Notes: generated by a model not told the origin, from the letters alone. Shown: positions 1 through 7,088, numbered from the stretch's first letter. The stretch is 9,841 nt of DNA from Clostridia bacterium (GCA_017412445.1 JAFPYA010000158.1:1-9841); one strand, 5' to 3'. Numbers and translations: made by a program.

Positions 1-1210
1 CAAGCAGCAGCACAAGCAGACTGTCGACTTGTCCCCAGGCGGCGCTGTCGGCAATGTAAGCGGGGTTGAGGGCGATGAACACAAAAAGCATAAGGGCGTT
101 GCGCCAGCCCAAGCGTTTGCGGCACACGCCATAGATAAAGCCTGCGGTCAGAAGATCGCAGCATATTGGCACGAGCTTTATCATAAAGACCCGTGCGGAT
201 GCATCGGTAATGCCAAACAGCTCTCTGATGCCGTCAACGAGCCCCAACAGCATCATGTAGACCGGGGGATAGTCGTGGAAGGTTTCGTTGGCGTAGAACT
301 TGAAGCCTTCGGTTCTGAACAGATTGCCCCAGTAGAGGAAGCAGTCTATGTCGTTCAGATATCCCCTTACGGTAAAGGCAAAGTAGACCCTTATGGCGAG
401 CGCCGATATTCCAAAGAGCAACAGAGCTATGATTTCGTAGTGCAGGTGCGGACGCGCTTCGCCCGTCGCCTCAAGCTTTGATGCTTTTTTATGACTGTAG
501 GAGGTGAAGAGCCAGATCTGCAAAAAGATGATAAGCGTAAGAAGCGCTACGATTGTCCATTTGACCGTTTGCCTCTCCGGCAAGCCATCGTTTACGGCCA
601 CCGTAGAGACTACGCTGATTTTGTCATTAGAAGCGTTATAGGGAGCGTATGTGCTCAAAGAAGGCACTTTCGCGCCTGAAGGAGCCTCTGCCTCGGTTAG
701 CTCGATGCCCCTGAACCACGCTTCGCCCGAGCCGTCCGAACTGAAGCCGCCTATGCGCGCCGCGATAATTATCTTTGTTTGATCCGAGGCGGTCTTTCCG
801 TAAAGCTCCACATACTGCCATTCGCCCGCTGTGTCGTATAGCGGATCGCTGTATACATCGGTGTTGAAAATGCTCAGATTAGCGCCGCGAGCGCCTCCGT
901 CTGTGGAACAGTTTTCGGCCATTATGTAGCCACTCAGTTTATATACGGTATTTGCCTGTACGTCTACGGTCTGAATCCATCTGGCATCGTTTGAGACTTC
1001 ACTCAATATGTGCAGGCAGGAGTAACCGTCCTTGGTTGTTACGTCAAACTCGCTGACTGTGATGTTCCATGCATCGGTATTCCAGTAATCGACGTCGTCG
1101 AAGCCAAAACCGGCCTCGTATTCGTCGTTCCGTATAAGATTTTCCGCATTTGCCGACAGCAAAAATAACAACAAAAATGCCGCGACCAAACACAAATATC
1201 GTTTGAGCAT
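1..1210 (-). CDS. GT-C membrane glycosyltransferase with N-terminal carbohydrate-binding-like domain (partial, C-terminus off window)
   Basis: The reading frame opens at ATG 1210-1208 behind the ribosome site CGGAGGAATT and runs off the left edge after about 403 codons. Residues 1-22 form a signal peptide (K/R start, Leu-rich core, cleavage likely after Ala-Asn-Ala). Residues 24-175 look like a CBM4/9-type beta-sandwich (Asn-Leu-Ile-x-Asn start, W-I-Q-T-V, Y-K-L-S-G-Y, G-E-W-Q-Y-V). A membrane helix lies near 217-238, a basic linker near 240-255, and a second helix near 258-280. An outside loop then carries LNDID (Asp287, Asp289), followed by HDYPPVYM (about 312-319), more helices and WGQVD (about 392-396). 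The acidic first loop, Y-P-P and W-G-Q-x-D are typical of GT39/GT83-like enzymes that use polyprenyl-phosphate sugars outside the membrane. Donor and acceptor are unknown. The gene starts 13 bases after yraN and is probably cotranscribed with it. Confidence 0.8.
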   Translation of the reverse strand, partial: MLKRYLCLVAAFLLLFLLSANAENLIRNDEYEAGFGFDDVDYWNTDAWNITVSEFDVTTKDGYSCLHILSEVSNDARWIQTVDVQANTVYKLSGYIMAENCSTDGGARGANLSIFNTDVYSDPLYDTAGEWQYVELYGKTASDQTKIIIAARIGGFSSDGSGEAWFRGIELTEAEAPSGAKVPSLSTYAPYNASNDKISVVSTVAVNDGLPERQTVKWTIVALLTLIIFLQIWLFTSYSHKKASKLEATGEARPHLHYEIIALLLFGISALAIRVYFAFTVRGYLNDIDCFLYWGNLFRTEGFKFYANETFHDYPPVYMMLLGLVDGIRELFGITDASARVFMIKLVPICCDLLTAGFIYGVCRKRLGWRNALMLFVFIALNPAYIADSAAWGQVDSLLVLLL

Positions 1211-1223
1211 AATTCCTCCGGGC

Positions 1224-1583
1224 TTATATAGTATTCCCTGCGGCATCGAAGGCCGCTTTGGTATATTTCAATTCTCTGCCGTTTATAGCCGCGACATCGA
1301 AGCGGATTTTCGATTCAAAGAGTCTGTTTTGCTTAAGGTAACCCTTTGCGGCGAATATGATGGAGCGGCGCTTCCAGGGAGTGACCGCTTCCTCGGCGCG
1401 CCCCTTTGCAGCGCCCTCTCGGGCTTTTACCTCTATGAACACTATTGCGTTGCCGTCCCTGGCGATTATATCGATTTCCTCCTTGCCGAAACGGTAATTG
1501 CGTGCAAGTATCTTCATGCCCTGCTCTTCTATATACGCGCAGGCGAAGTCCTCACCCTCGTTGCCGGATTGCCTTGTATTCAT
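1224..1583 (-). CDS. yraN: YraN/UPF0102 family nuclease-like protein
   Basis: This is a 119-residue protein of the UPF0102/YraN family, which has a restriction-endonuclease-like fold related to Holliday-junction resolvases. Its biological role is not settled. The family pattern is clear: an N-terminal G-x-x-G-E-D-x-A (Gly7, Glu10-Glu11), then R-N-Y-R, then EIDII (Asp38) and FIEVKAR with Glu51 and Lys53. Glu11, Asp38, Glu51 and Lys53 match a PD-(D/E)xK active site. The length is normal for the family. The ATG at 1583 has an AAGGAAG ribosome site about 8 bases upstream and lies 24 bases after the rnhB stop. yraN next to rnhB is a very common arrangement in bacteria, which supports both the assignment and a shared transcript. 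Confidence 0.95.
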   Translation of the reverse strand: MNTRQSGNEGEDFACAYIEEQGMKILARNYRFGKEEIDIIARDGNAIVFIEVKAREGAAKGRAEEAVTPWKRRSIIFAAKGYLKQNRLFESKIRFDVAAINGRELKYTKAAFDAAGNTI

Positions 1584-1607
1584 AATGTATACTTCCTTTT
1601 TGAGGTT

Positions 1608-2237
1608 TTACGGCAAGAATTTTTGTATGAAGCTGAATCTGTGAAGCGGGCAAGCGCCTTGAGCCTTTATGGCGTCTATGTGTTTTTTGGTACCGTATCC
1701 CTTGTTCATGGCAAAGCCATAGGCAGGATACAGTTCATCCTGTGCAGCCATATATCTGTCCCTCTCGACCTTGGCTACTATAGACGCCGCGCCTATCATG
1801 TAGCTTACTGCGTCTCCGTGCACTATACTCTTATGCGGGCAGGGAAGTGAAATGTTATCCACTGCGTCTACGAGGATGATGTCACCCTTGAAATCGGCAG
1901 CGCATTGTTCCATCGCTTTCTTTGTGGCGTTCAGTATGTTTATGCGGTCTATTTCGTCCTGCCAGATAAAGACGGTTTTTACGTAGGCCGCGTTTTTTAA
2001 CAGCAGGGGATAGAGCTCCTCACGTTTTTTTTCACTCAGCTTCTTGGAGTCATCGACGCCTTTTATGAGCTTGTCCAGAGGTATAGCTACGCAGGCGGTC
2101 ACGACGGGCCCTGCCAAAGGTCCTCTGCCCACCTCGTCGATTCCGGCTATAAGCAGCTGCCTGCCGGCAAGATCGGTCAACTCTCGTTCTATGCGCGTAA
2201 GCCGCAACAGCTTTTCTTCGGCGCTTTCTCTCTTCAT
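1608..2237 (-). CDS. rnhB: Ribonuclease HII
   Basis: RNase HII cuts the RNA strand of RNA-DNA hybrids and removes single ribonucleotides misincorporated into DNA. The 209-residue protein has all four metal-binding acids expected from E. coli RnhB: Asp34-Glu35 in AGIDEVGRGPLAGPVV, Asp124 in ILVDAVD and Asp142 in VHGDAVS. These are followed by the conserved IGAASIVAKVERD (148-160) and YGFAMNKGYGTKKH (173-186) blocks. The N-terminal extension of about 25 charged residues before the first strand is typical of Bacillota versions. The start ATG overlaps the ylqF stop in an ATGA, so translation is probably coupled. The ribosome site (CGAGG) is weaker than at the other genes, which fits coupling. Confidence 0.97.
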   Translation of the reverse strand: MKRESAEEKLLRLTRIERELTDLAGRQLLIAGIDEVGRGPLAGPVVTACVAIPLDKLIKGVDDSKKLSEKKREELYPLLLKNAAYVKTVFIWQDEIDRINILNATKKAMEQCAADFKGDIILVDAVDNISLPCPHKSIVHGDAVSYMIGAASIVAKVERDRYMAAQDELYPAYGFAMNKGYGTKKHIDAIKAQGACPLHRFSFIQKFLP

Positions 2238-3091
2238 AAAACCTCGTTAGCCTTTTCGAGACTGATTTTGCCTATCTTACCGCCGCGGAATTCGTCAAGC
2301 ACGATCTGCGCGCAGCGCAATGTGTCGAACCTGCCGCCGGGTAGCAAGAAGCCGCGCGCCTTGCAGCAGGCCTCGAGGAGCGCGTCTGTATTCAAGGTCA
2401 AAGCTTCTTTGTCGAGCTTGTATCTTGCAGTAAGCTTATCCGGTGCTATGACGCTTAGCAGCCTTAAAAGTTCCCTTGAAAGCGCTTCAGTGTCCATGGC
2501 ATCGTCGTTTATAGAGCCCAAAAAAGCCAGCTTCAGCGCATCATTTTGGTTTTCAAGCTTTGGCCAAAGCATGCCGGGCGTATCCAGAAGCTCGAGATAA
2601 GGGTTGATTTTCACCCATTGGTTTGAGCGCGTGACGCCGGGACGATCGCCTGTCTGCGCGATGGAATGCCCCTTGAGCGCGTTGATGAACGTGGATTTGC
2701 CTACGTTAGGTATACCGACCACCATCACGCGCACAGTTTTGTTTACGCCCTTTTGCTTCATGCGCTCGACCTTGTCCGCGACAGCGCTTTCTATAAGCCT
2801 GAATATATCTCTCGTTTTGCCTCCGGTCGATTTAAAAGCTATGACGCTCAGACCTGTTTGTCTGAACCTCTTCAGCCAGAGGCTTGTAATTGAATCGTCC
2901 GCAAGATCGCTTTTGTTGAGCACGAGCACGCGCGCCTTGCCGTCTGTGAGCTTAAGCAAATCGGGATTGCGCGTGGCCAAAGGAGCTCTGGCGTCACTCA
3001 GCTCTATAACTGCGTCCACGCCTTTGATTTGGGTTTCAAGCTGTTTTTTTGTTTTGGCCATATGGCCGGGATACCAGTTGATTTCAGACAT
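2234..3091 (-). CDS. ylqF: Ribosome biogenesis GTPase YlqF/RbgA
   Basis: This circularly permuted GTPase acts in the cytoplasm in late assembly of the 50S subunit. In B. subtilis it is essential for incorporating late proteins such as L16. The 285 residues match the family length. The N-terminus NWYPGHMAKT is a family signature. The G motifs occur in permuted order: G4 NKSD (59-62), a G5-like KSTGG (87-91), G1 GIPNVGKS (126-133), G2 PGVT (151-154) and G3 DTPG (170-173). The C-terminal region (about 195-285) corresponds to the helical RNA-binding domain of RbgA. The ATG at 3091 is preceded by AAGGA with 9-base spacing. It lies 56 bases downstream of rplS, beyond a terminator-like hairpin. The order rplS-ylqF-rnhB is the same as in B. 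subtilis. Confidence 0.97.
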   Translation of the reverse strand: MSEINWYPGHMAKTKKQLETQIKGVDAVIELSDARAPLATRNPDLLKLTDGKARVLVLNKSDLADDSITSLWLKRFRQTGLSVIAFKSTGGKTRDIFRLIESAVADKVERMKQKGVNKTVRVMVVGIPNVGKSTFINALKGHSIAQTGDRPGVTRSNQWVKINPYLELLDTPGMLWPKLENQNDALKLAFLGSINDDAMDTEALSRELLRLLSVIAPDKLTARYKLDKEALTLNTDALLEACCKARGFLLPGGRFDTLRCAQIVLDEFRGGKIGKISLEKANEVL

Positions 3092-3110
3092 AAGTATTTT
3101 TCCTTAAATA

Positions 3111-3138
3111 AAACAAAGACCGCATCAGCGGCCTTTGT
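3111..3138 (-). terminator. Terminator-like hairpin between rplS and ylqF
   Basis: In the minus-strand transcript, AACAAAGGCCGC (3138-3127) pairs with GCGGUCUUUGUU (3123-3112) around a UGAU loop. This gives 12 base pairs with one G-U pair. The tract after it is UUUAUUUAAGG, so U-rich but interrupted. It starts about 9 bases after the rplS stop and ends just before the ylqF ribosome site. I read it as a leaky terminator that lowers expression of ylqF and the genes behind it relative to the abundant ribosomal protein. Confidence 0.75.
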
Positions 3139-3147
3139 TCCGGGTTG

Positions 3148-3489
3148 TTAAGCTTCCTTAACCTTAGCGGCTTTGCCGCTGCGCTCACGCAGATAGTACA
3201 GCTTGGCGCGGCGAACCTTGCCCTTGCGCGTTACCTTGATGGAATCGACGCGGGGCGAATGCAGCGGGAATGTACGCTCTACGCCCACGCCGTAGCTGGT
3301 GCGGCGAACCGTGAAGGTTTCACGGCAGGAGCCGTTGCGGCGGGCGATGACAACACCTTCATAAGCCTGCAGACGCTCACGGGTGCCTTCAACGACCTTG
3401 ACCTCTACCTTTACGGTATCGCCGATCTTGAAAGAGGGCACATCCTTCTTAAGCTGAGCCTGCTCTATGGAACGGATAATCTCGTTCAT
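3148..3489 (-). CDS. rplS: 50S ribosomal protein L19
   Basis: L19 sits at the interface of the 30S and 50S subunits and contributes to an intersubunit bridge. The 113-residue length matches bacterial L19. Recognisable blocks are FKIGDTVKVEVKVVEG (20-35), RLQAYEGVVIARRNG (39-53), the TVRRTSYGVGVERTFPLHSP block (60-79) and KGKVRRAKLYYLRERSGKAA (89-108). The start ATG has a very strong AAAGGAGG ribosome site (3506-3499), separated from it by 9 bases. It is the first gene of its transcript here, with its own promoter and leader. In many bacteria trmD and rimM lie directly upstream, but here a divergent hydrolase gene does. Confidence 0.98.
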   Translation of the reverse strand: MNEIIRSIEQAQLKKDVPSFKIGDTVKVEVKVVEGTRERLQAYEGVVIARRNGSCRETFTVRRTSYGVGVERTFPLHSPRVDSIKVTRKGKVRRAKLYYLRERSGKAAKVKEA

Positions 3490-3562
3490 ACGCGATATCC
3501 TCCTTTCCTTACAAGGGCGTTCATCAACGGTAACTTTTCGCCAGCGGAGCGCCCGATATCAC
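3490..3562 (-). promoter_or_regulatory. rplS 5' leader, probable L19 autoregulatory RNA
   Basis: The predicted transcript begins near 3563-3562 with GUGAUAUC (3562-3555). This segment is complementary over 8 pairs (one G-U) to GAUAUCGC (3499-3492), which covers the last base of the Shine-Dalgarno site and the spacer before the start codon. Directly inside it, GGGCG (3554-3550) pairs with CGCCC (3519-3515), leaving the rest of the ribosome site in a 15-base bulge. About 30 bases lie in the apical part. An L19 leader family is known in Bacillota, in which the ribosomal protein is thought to repress its own mRNA. I assign this leader to that type from position and structure, not from a covariance-model match. 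Confidence 0.6.
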
Positions 3563-3569
3563 AAAATAA

Positions 3570-3599
3570 ATTATACCATGATATACCCTCTCAAATCAA
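3570..3599 (-). promoter_or_regulatory. Sigma-A type promoter of the rplS operon
   Basis: On the minus strand, the -35 element TTGATT (3599-3594) is followed after 18 bases by a perfect TATAAT (3575-3570) with an extended -10 TG one base upstream. The predicted start of transcription, near 3563, coincides with the first base of the pairing leader, which supports the call. Confidence 0.75.
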
Positions 3600-3664
3600 G
3601 CCAAATCTATGTAAAATATTATTCCATTTGCCCTAAATTCGACGCTAAAACGCACTTGTTTCAC

Positions 3665-3693
3665 TTGACACGGCGAAGCTATGCTGTTATTAT
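3665..3693 (+). promoter_or_regulatory. Sigma-A type promoter of the hydrolase-tcdA-pepF operon
   Basis: A perfect TTGACA (3665-3670) is followed after 17 bases by TATTAT (3688-3693), with an extended -10 TG at 3685-3686. Transcription would start near 3700, giving a leader of about 28 bases before the ATG at 3728. Its -35 is about 65 bases from the divergent rplS -35. The intervening 3600-3664 is AT-rich and shows no obvious operator. Confidence 0.75.
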
Positions 3694-3727
3694 AAAAAAG
3701 ACCTACAGAGTAAACGGAAGTGATATT

Positions 3728-4468
3728 ATGAAGCTGAAATTCCTAGGCACGGGCGCGGCTGATTGGAGAGGAATGGACGAAAAAGGCGAAGAGCGCAGGT
3801 TCACAAGCACTCTGATTAACGGCACATTGCTTATAGATGTCACAAAGAGCGTGCTTGACAGTATAGATGATCCAGGTGCCGTCACTGATGTGGCTTTTAC
3901 CCACAGTCACTCGGATCATTTTGATATCGAAGCGCTAAAAGCACTTGCACCCTGCAACGTATACGCTCACGAAAGCTGGGCAAGCGAAATATCGGGTGAG
4001 GGGCTGAAGGTCCATGCGCTAAGAATCGCTGAGCCTGTTTCGGCTTCGGACATTACGCTTATACCCATGCCTTCAAATCATTCCACCGAACGGAAATATG
4101 AAACAACTCTGCACTACATTATCGAAACAGAAAACGAGCGCCTGCTTTACGCTACAGACGGCGCATGGCTGCTAAACGCTGAGCACAAAATCATCGGCGA
4201 CAAGGTCTTTGACGCCTCGGTGTTCGATGCGACAATTGGCGATGAGTTTGAAGGCGACTACAGGATTTTTGAGCACAATTCAATCGAAATGGTGCGCCTG
4301 ATGGTAAAGACGCTTACAAAGACAGGCAGGCTCAGAAAGGGCACTCCCGTTTTTTTGACCCACTTTGCCCGAACGCTTCACCCTTCTCAAAAGGAGATAG
4401 AGGCCTCGCTCAAGCCGCCGTTTGTCGCGTGCTATGACGGCCTTGAAGCGCGTATTCAATCACATTGA
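3728..4468 (+). CDS. MBL-fold (metallo-beta-lactamase superfamily) metallohydrolase
   Basis: This is a 246-residue cytoplasmic protein without signal peptide. It starts MKLKFLGTGAADW, the usual first strand and G-T-G-A turn of PhnP/RNase Z-like MBL proteins. The metal motif is H-S-H-S-D-H (His59, His61, Asp63, His64). Further candidate ligands are His118 (SNHST), Asp144 (YATDGAW) and His212 (LTHFARTLHPS). The substrate cannot be read from sequence; phosphodiester or cyclic phosphate hydrolysis is possible by analogy with relatives. The frame is open back to 3467, but ATG 3728 is the right start: it has GGAAGTGA (3716-3723) before it and lies downstream of a good promoter, and the upstream codons overlap rplS and its leader. 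It is the first gene of a likely operon with tcdA (gap 16 bases). Confidence 0.88.
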   Translation: MKLKFLGTGAADWRGMDEKGEERRFTSTLINGTLLIDVTKSVLDSIDDPGAVTDVAFTHSHSDHFDIEALKALAPCNVYAHESWASEISGEGLKVHALRIAEPVSASDITLIPMPSNHSTERKYETTLHYIIETENERLLYATDGAWLLNAEHKIIGDKVFDASVFDATIGDEFEGDYRIFEHNSIEMVRLMVKTLTKTGRLRKGTPVFLTHFARTLHPSQKEIEASLKPPFVACYDGLEARIQSH

Positions 4469-4484
4469 AAACGGAGGCAAGACG

Positions 4485-5219
4485 ATGCGTGAAGAGTTGA
4501 GCAGAACACGGCTTTTGCTGGGCGAGGACGCGCTTGAACGCCTTGCCCGAAGCCATGTGGCGGTGTTCGGCGTAGGCGGCGTGGGCAGCTATGCGGTCGA
4601 GGCGTTGGCTCGTTCGGGTATAGGCGCGATAGATATAATCGACAATGACAAGGTATGCTTGAGCAACATAAATCGCCAGCTTATCGCGCTGCATTCTACG
4701 CTTGACGAATATAAGGTAGACGCGGCCTTAAAACGCATCAAGGATATAAACCCTGATTGCAAGGTTACCGCCTACAAAACCTTCTATATGTCAGAAAACA
4801 GGAACATGTTCGATTTTGCGACGTATGACTATATTCTTGACGCAATAGATACGGTTACGGCAAAGCTGTCGCTTATCGAACAGGCTAATGCCGCTGGTAC
4901 GCTGATAATCTCGGCAATGGGCGCGGGGAATAAGCTCGATCCCACGGCCTTCAGGGTGGCAGATATTTACGAAACCAAGGGCTGCCCTCTGGCGCGCGTG
5001 ATGCGCAGGGAATGTAAAAAGCGGGGCATAGCGCATCTCAAGGTGGTATATTCAACAGAAGAGCCTGTGAGCCGCAATGAAAACACATCTGAAAGCGCGG
5101 ATACTCCCCGCCCACGCAAGCTCGCACCGGGTTCTATCGCATTTGTGCCGTCCGTGGCCGGGCTTATAATGGCCGGTGAAGTGATTAAGACCCTGTCGGG
5201 TATATACAAAGATACTTAA
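4485..5219 (+). CDS. tcdA: tRNA threonylcarbamoyladenosine dehydratase (TcdA, YgdL/CsdL family)
   Basis: TcdA is an E1-like enzyme that uses ATP to convert t6A at position 37 of ANN-decoding tRNAs into its cyclic form, ct6A. The 244-residue protein carries the ThiF/MoeB nucleotide-binding loop GVGGVGS (29-35), the ribose-binding acids IIDND (51-55), and SNINRQ (60-65) with the conserved Asn and Arg. It also has DAIDTVTAK (119-127) and the family block MGAGNKLDPT (145-154), followed by KGCPLARVMRRECKKRGI (165-182) and VVYSTEEP (187-194). No ThiF-type zinc-binding CxxC pair is evident, as in other TcdA proteins. An in-frame ATG exists at 4422 inside the preceding gene, but ATG 4485 has GGAGG (4473-4477) at 7 bases and the family's typical N-terminus (SRTRLLLGEDALERL), so I chose it. 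Confidence 0.94.
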   Translation: MREELSRTRLLLGEDALERLARSHVAVFGVGGVGSYAVEALARSGIGAIDIIDNDKVCLSNINRQLIALHSTLDEYKVDAALKRIKDINPDCKVTAYKTFYMSENRNMFDFATYDYILDAIDTVTAKLSLIEQANAAGTLIISAMGAGNKLDPTAFRVADIYETKGCPLARVMRRECKKRGIAHLKVVYSTEEPVSRNENTSESADTPRPRKLAPGSIAFVPSVAGLIMAGEVIKTLSGIYKDT

Positions 5220-5251
5220 ACAAATAGAATACTAATAATGGAGGAAATACA

Positions 5252-7057
5252 ATGGACAAATTACTCAAACGCAACGAAGTCCCTGTAAACGACACATGGA
5301 AGCTCGAAGATATTTACGAAACCAACACAGCCTGGGAGCAGGATTTCGGCCGCTTGGCCGGACTTGCCTCGCAGGTTGAAAGCTTTAAGGGTAAGCTTGG
5401 AGACAGGGAGCAGCTGCTCAAGGCGCTTGACCTTTCCACTGAGGCCGAGCGCATCGCTTCTGGACTCTACACTTATGCCCGTATGCGCCGCGATGAAGAC
5501 AACTCCAACACGCTGTATCAGGGCATGGTGGCGCGCATGGGGCAGGCGATGGCGGAGCTCGGCAGTAAAACCGCTTTTATTTCGCCCGAGCTGCTTATGC
5601 TCGACGAAGAGTACCTAAAGCAGCTTTCGCAGGACGCCGCCTTTTCAGATTACGATATGATGCTCGATGATTTGCTTCGCAACCGCTCCCACATGCTCAG
5701 CGCAAGCGAGGAAATGCTTCTTGCCATGAGCAACGACATGGGCTCGGCTTCCGGCACAATCTATGACATGCTGACCGACGCAGACATGCGTTTTCCTGAG
5801 ATAGAGGATGAAAACGGTGAAAAGCAGCGCCTGACTCATTCAAACTACATACCGTTTATGATGAGTGAAAAGCGCGGCGTGCGAAAAGCCGCATTTGATG
5901 CGCTCTACAGCACCTATAAATCATTCTCCGCAGCTATCCCTGCAATGTACGCGGGCAATGTAAAGGCGGACATGTTTTACGCTAAAGCCCGCAGGCACGA
6001 CAGCGCGCTAAGCGCCTCGCTGTTCAGGGACAACATACCCGTAAGCGTGTACGAAAGCCTGATTACCGCTGTCAACGAGCATCTCGGTTCGCTTCAAAAA
6101 TTCGTTGGCATAAACGCTCGCCTGAACGGGCTTGATGAAATGCATTTCTATGATCTCTATCAGCCGCCTAAGCTCGGCTTTGACATCAGCTTGCCTTTTA
6201 AGGAAGCCTACGAGCTCGTAATCGACTGCCTTAAGCCTCTGGGCGAGGACTACGCTGAGATACTTCGCAGAGCCGTAAACGAGCGATGGATCGATCCTTA
6301 CGAAAACGAAGGCAAGTCCAGCGGTGCCTATAGCTGGGGCACGTATGACTCTCATCCTTACGTGCTATGCAATTACAAGGAGGATCTTGATCATCTGCAA
6401 ACCGTGGCGCATGAGATGGGCCACAGCCTGCACACCTGGTACTCCGACACAAACCAGCCTTACACAAAGAGTCAGTATTCACTCTTCGTTGCCGAGGTTG
6501 CCTCCACGGTCAACGAGTGCCTTGTTCTCATGGAGCTGCTCGACAGGCATCCCGAGGATGAAGCGCAGGCATATCTGCTCTACAACCTGCTCGATTCCTT
6601 CAGGGGCACGGTGTTCCGCCAGACGATGTTTGCAGAGTTTGAGAAGAACGCCCACGAAATGGCCGAAAGGGGAGAGCCGCTCACGTGTGAAACGCTGAAT
6701 GCCATGTATGGTTCGCTCAACAAGAAGTACTATGCGAATCTTGCCTTTGACGAGCTCATCTCATACGAGTGGATGCGCATACCGCATTTTTACAGGAGCT
6801 TCTATGTCTACAAATATGCCACAGGCTTTTCTTCTGCCATGGCGATAGCCGCGCGTATTCGCAAAGAAGGCGAAAAGGCGGTAGAGGAATACAAGAGCTT
6901 CCTCAAGGCCGGCTGCAGTCTGTATCCACTTGACGCGCTCAGATTAGCCGGTGTCGATCTGTCAACTCCCGCACCTGTACGTAGCGCGCTTGACACATTT
7001 GATGAGCTGCTGGCGAAATACGAGCAAGTGACAAATAAGCTTGCAAACAAAAAGTAA
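5252..7057 (+). CDS. pepF: Oligoendopeptidase F (M3B family)
   Basis: PepF is a cytoplasmic zinc metallopeptidase that cleaves peptides of roughly 7 to 17 residues; in Gram-positives it works in peptide turnover. The 601-residue length is normal. The active site is complete: HEMGH (His387, Glu388, His391) inside TVAHEMGHSLHTWYS, and the third zinc ligand Glu415 in FVAEVASTVNE. Flanking family blocks include KSSGAYSWGTYDSHPYVLCN (355-374), YVYKYATGFSSA and, near the C-terminus, FLKAGCSLYPLDALRLAGVD. The N-terminal half (WKLEDIYETN) is the usual helical lobe. There is no signal peptide. The ATG at 5252 is preceded by GGAGG (5240-5244) at 7 bases. It lies 32 bases after tcdA and is probably cotranscribed, although a weak promoter of its own cannot be excluded. 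Confidence 0.97.
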   Translation: MDKLLKRNEVPVNDTWKLEDIYETNTAWEQDFGRLAGLASQVESFKGKLGDREQLLKALDLSTEAERIASGLYTYARMRRDEDNSNTLYQGMVARMGQAMAELGSKTAFISPELLMLDEEYLKQLSQDAAFSDYDMMLDDLLRNRSHMLSASEEMLLAMSNDMGSASGTIYDMLTDADMRFPEIEDENGEKQRLTHSNYIPFMMSEKRGVRKAAFDALYSTYKSFSAAIPAMYAGNVKADMFYAKARRHDSALSASLFRDNIPVSVYESLITAVNEHLGSLQKFVGINARLNGLDEMHFYDLYQPPKLGFDISLPFKEAYELVIDCLKPLGEDYAEILRRAVNERWIDPYENEGKSSGAYSWGTYDSHPYVLCNYKEDLDHLQTVAHEMGHSLHTWYSDTNQPYTKSQYSLFVAEVASTVNECLVLMELLDRHPEDEAQAYLLYNLLDSFRGTVFRQTMFAEFEKNAHEMAERGEPLTCETLNAMYGSLNKKYYANLAFDELISYEWMRIPHFYRSFYVYKYATGFSSAMAIAARIRKEGEKAVEEYKSFLKAGCSLYPLDALRLAGVDLSTPAPVRSALDTFDELLAKYEQVTNKLANKK

Positions 7058-7088
7058 AACTGACGCATTATAATTAATTGGCATATGC

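Noticed and set aside
29..481. A 150-codon open frame on the plus strand
   Set aside because: It is antisense to the membrane glycosyltransferase, whose minus-strand frame is uninterrupted with signal peptide, helices and GT-C motifs. It has no convincing ribosome site.
1203..1850. A 215-codon open frame on the plus strand opposite yraN and rnhB
   Set aside because: It lies antisense to two certain genes, starts over the glycosyltransferase ribosome site, and its translation shows no family motif. It is a by-product of their codon use.
2604..3107. A 167-codon open frame on the plus strand
   Set aside because: It is the antisense shadow of ylqF, which carries all GTPase motifs on the minus strand.
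3467..3727. An 87-codon N-terminal extension of the MBL hydrolase
   Set aside because: The extension overlaps rplS and both divergent promoters, and its residues have no relation to the MBL fold. ATG 3728 has a proper ribosome site and the expected first strand.
4422..4484. A 21-codon N-terminal extension of TcdA from an upstream ATG
   Set aside because: It overlaps the end of the hydrolase gene. ATG 4485 has GGAGG at 7 bases and gives the N-terminus typical of the family.
5143..5170. A TATAAT inside the end of tcdA as a promoter for pepF
   Set aside because: The matching -35 (TTGTGC, 16-base spacer) is poor and the hexamer encodes conserved protein sequence. A short gap and shared strand make read-through sufficient.
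6008..6355. A 115-codon open frame on the minus strand
   Set aside because: It lies inside pepF on the opposite strand, with no ribosome site or recognisable motif.
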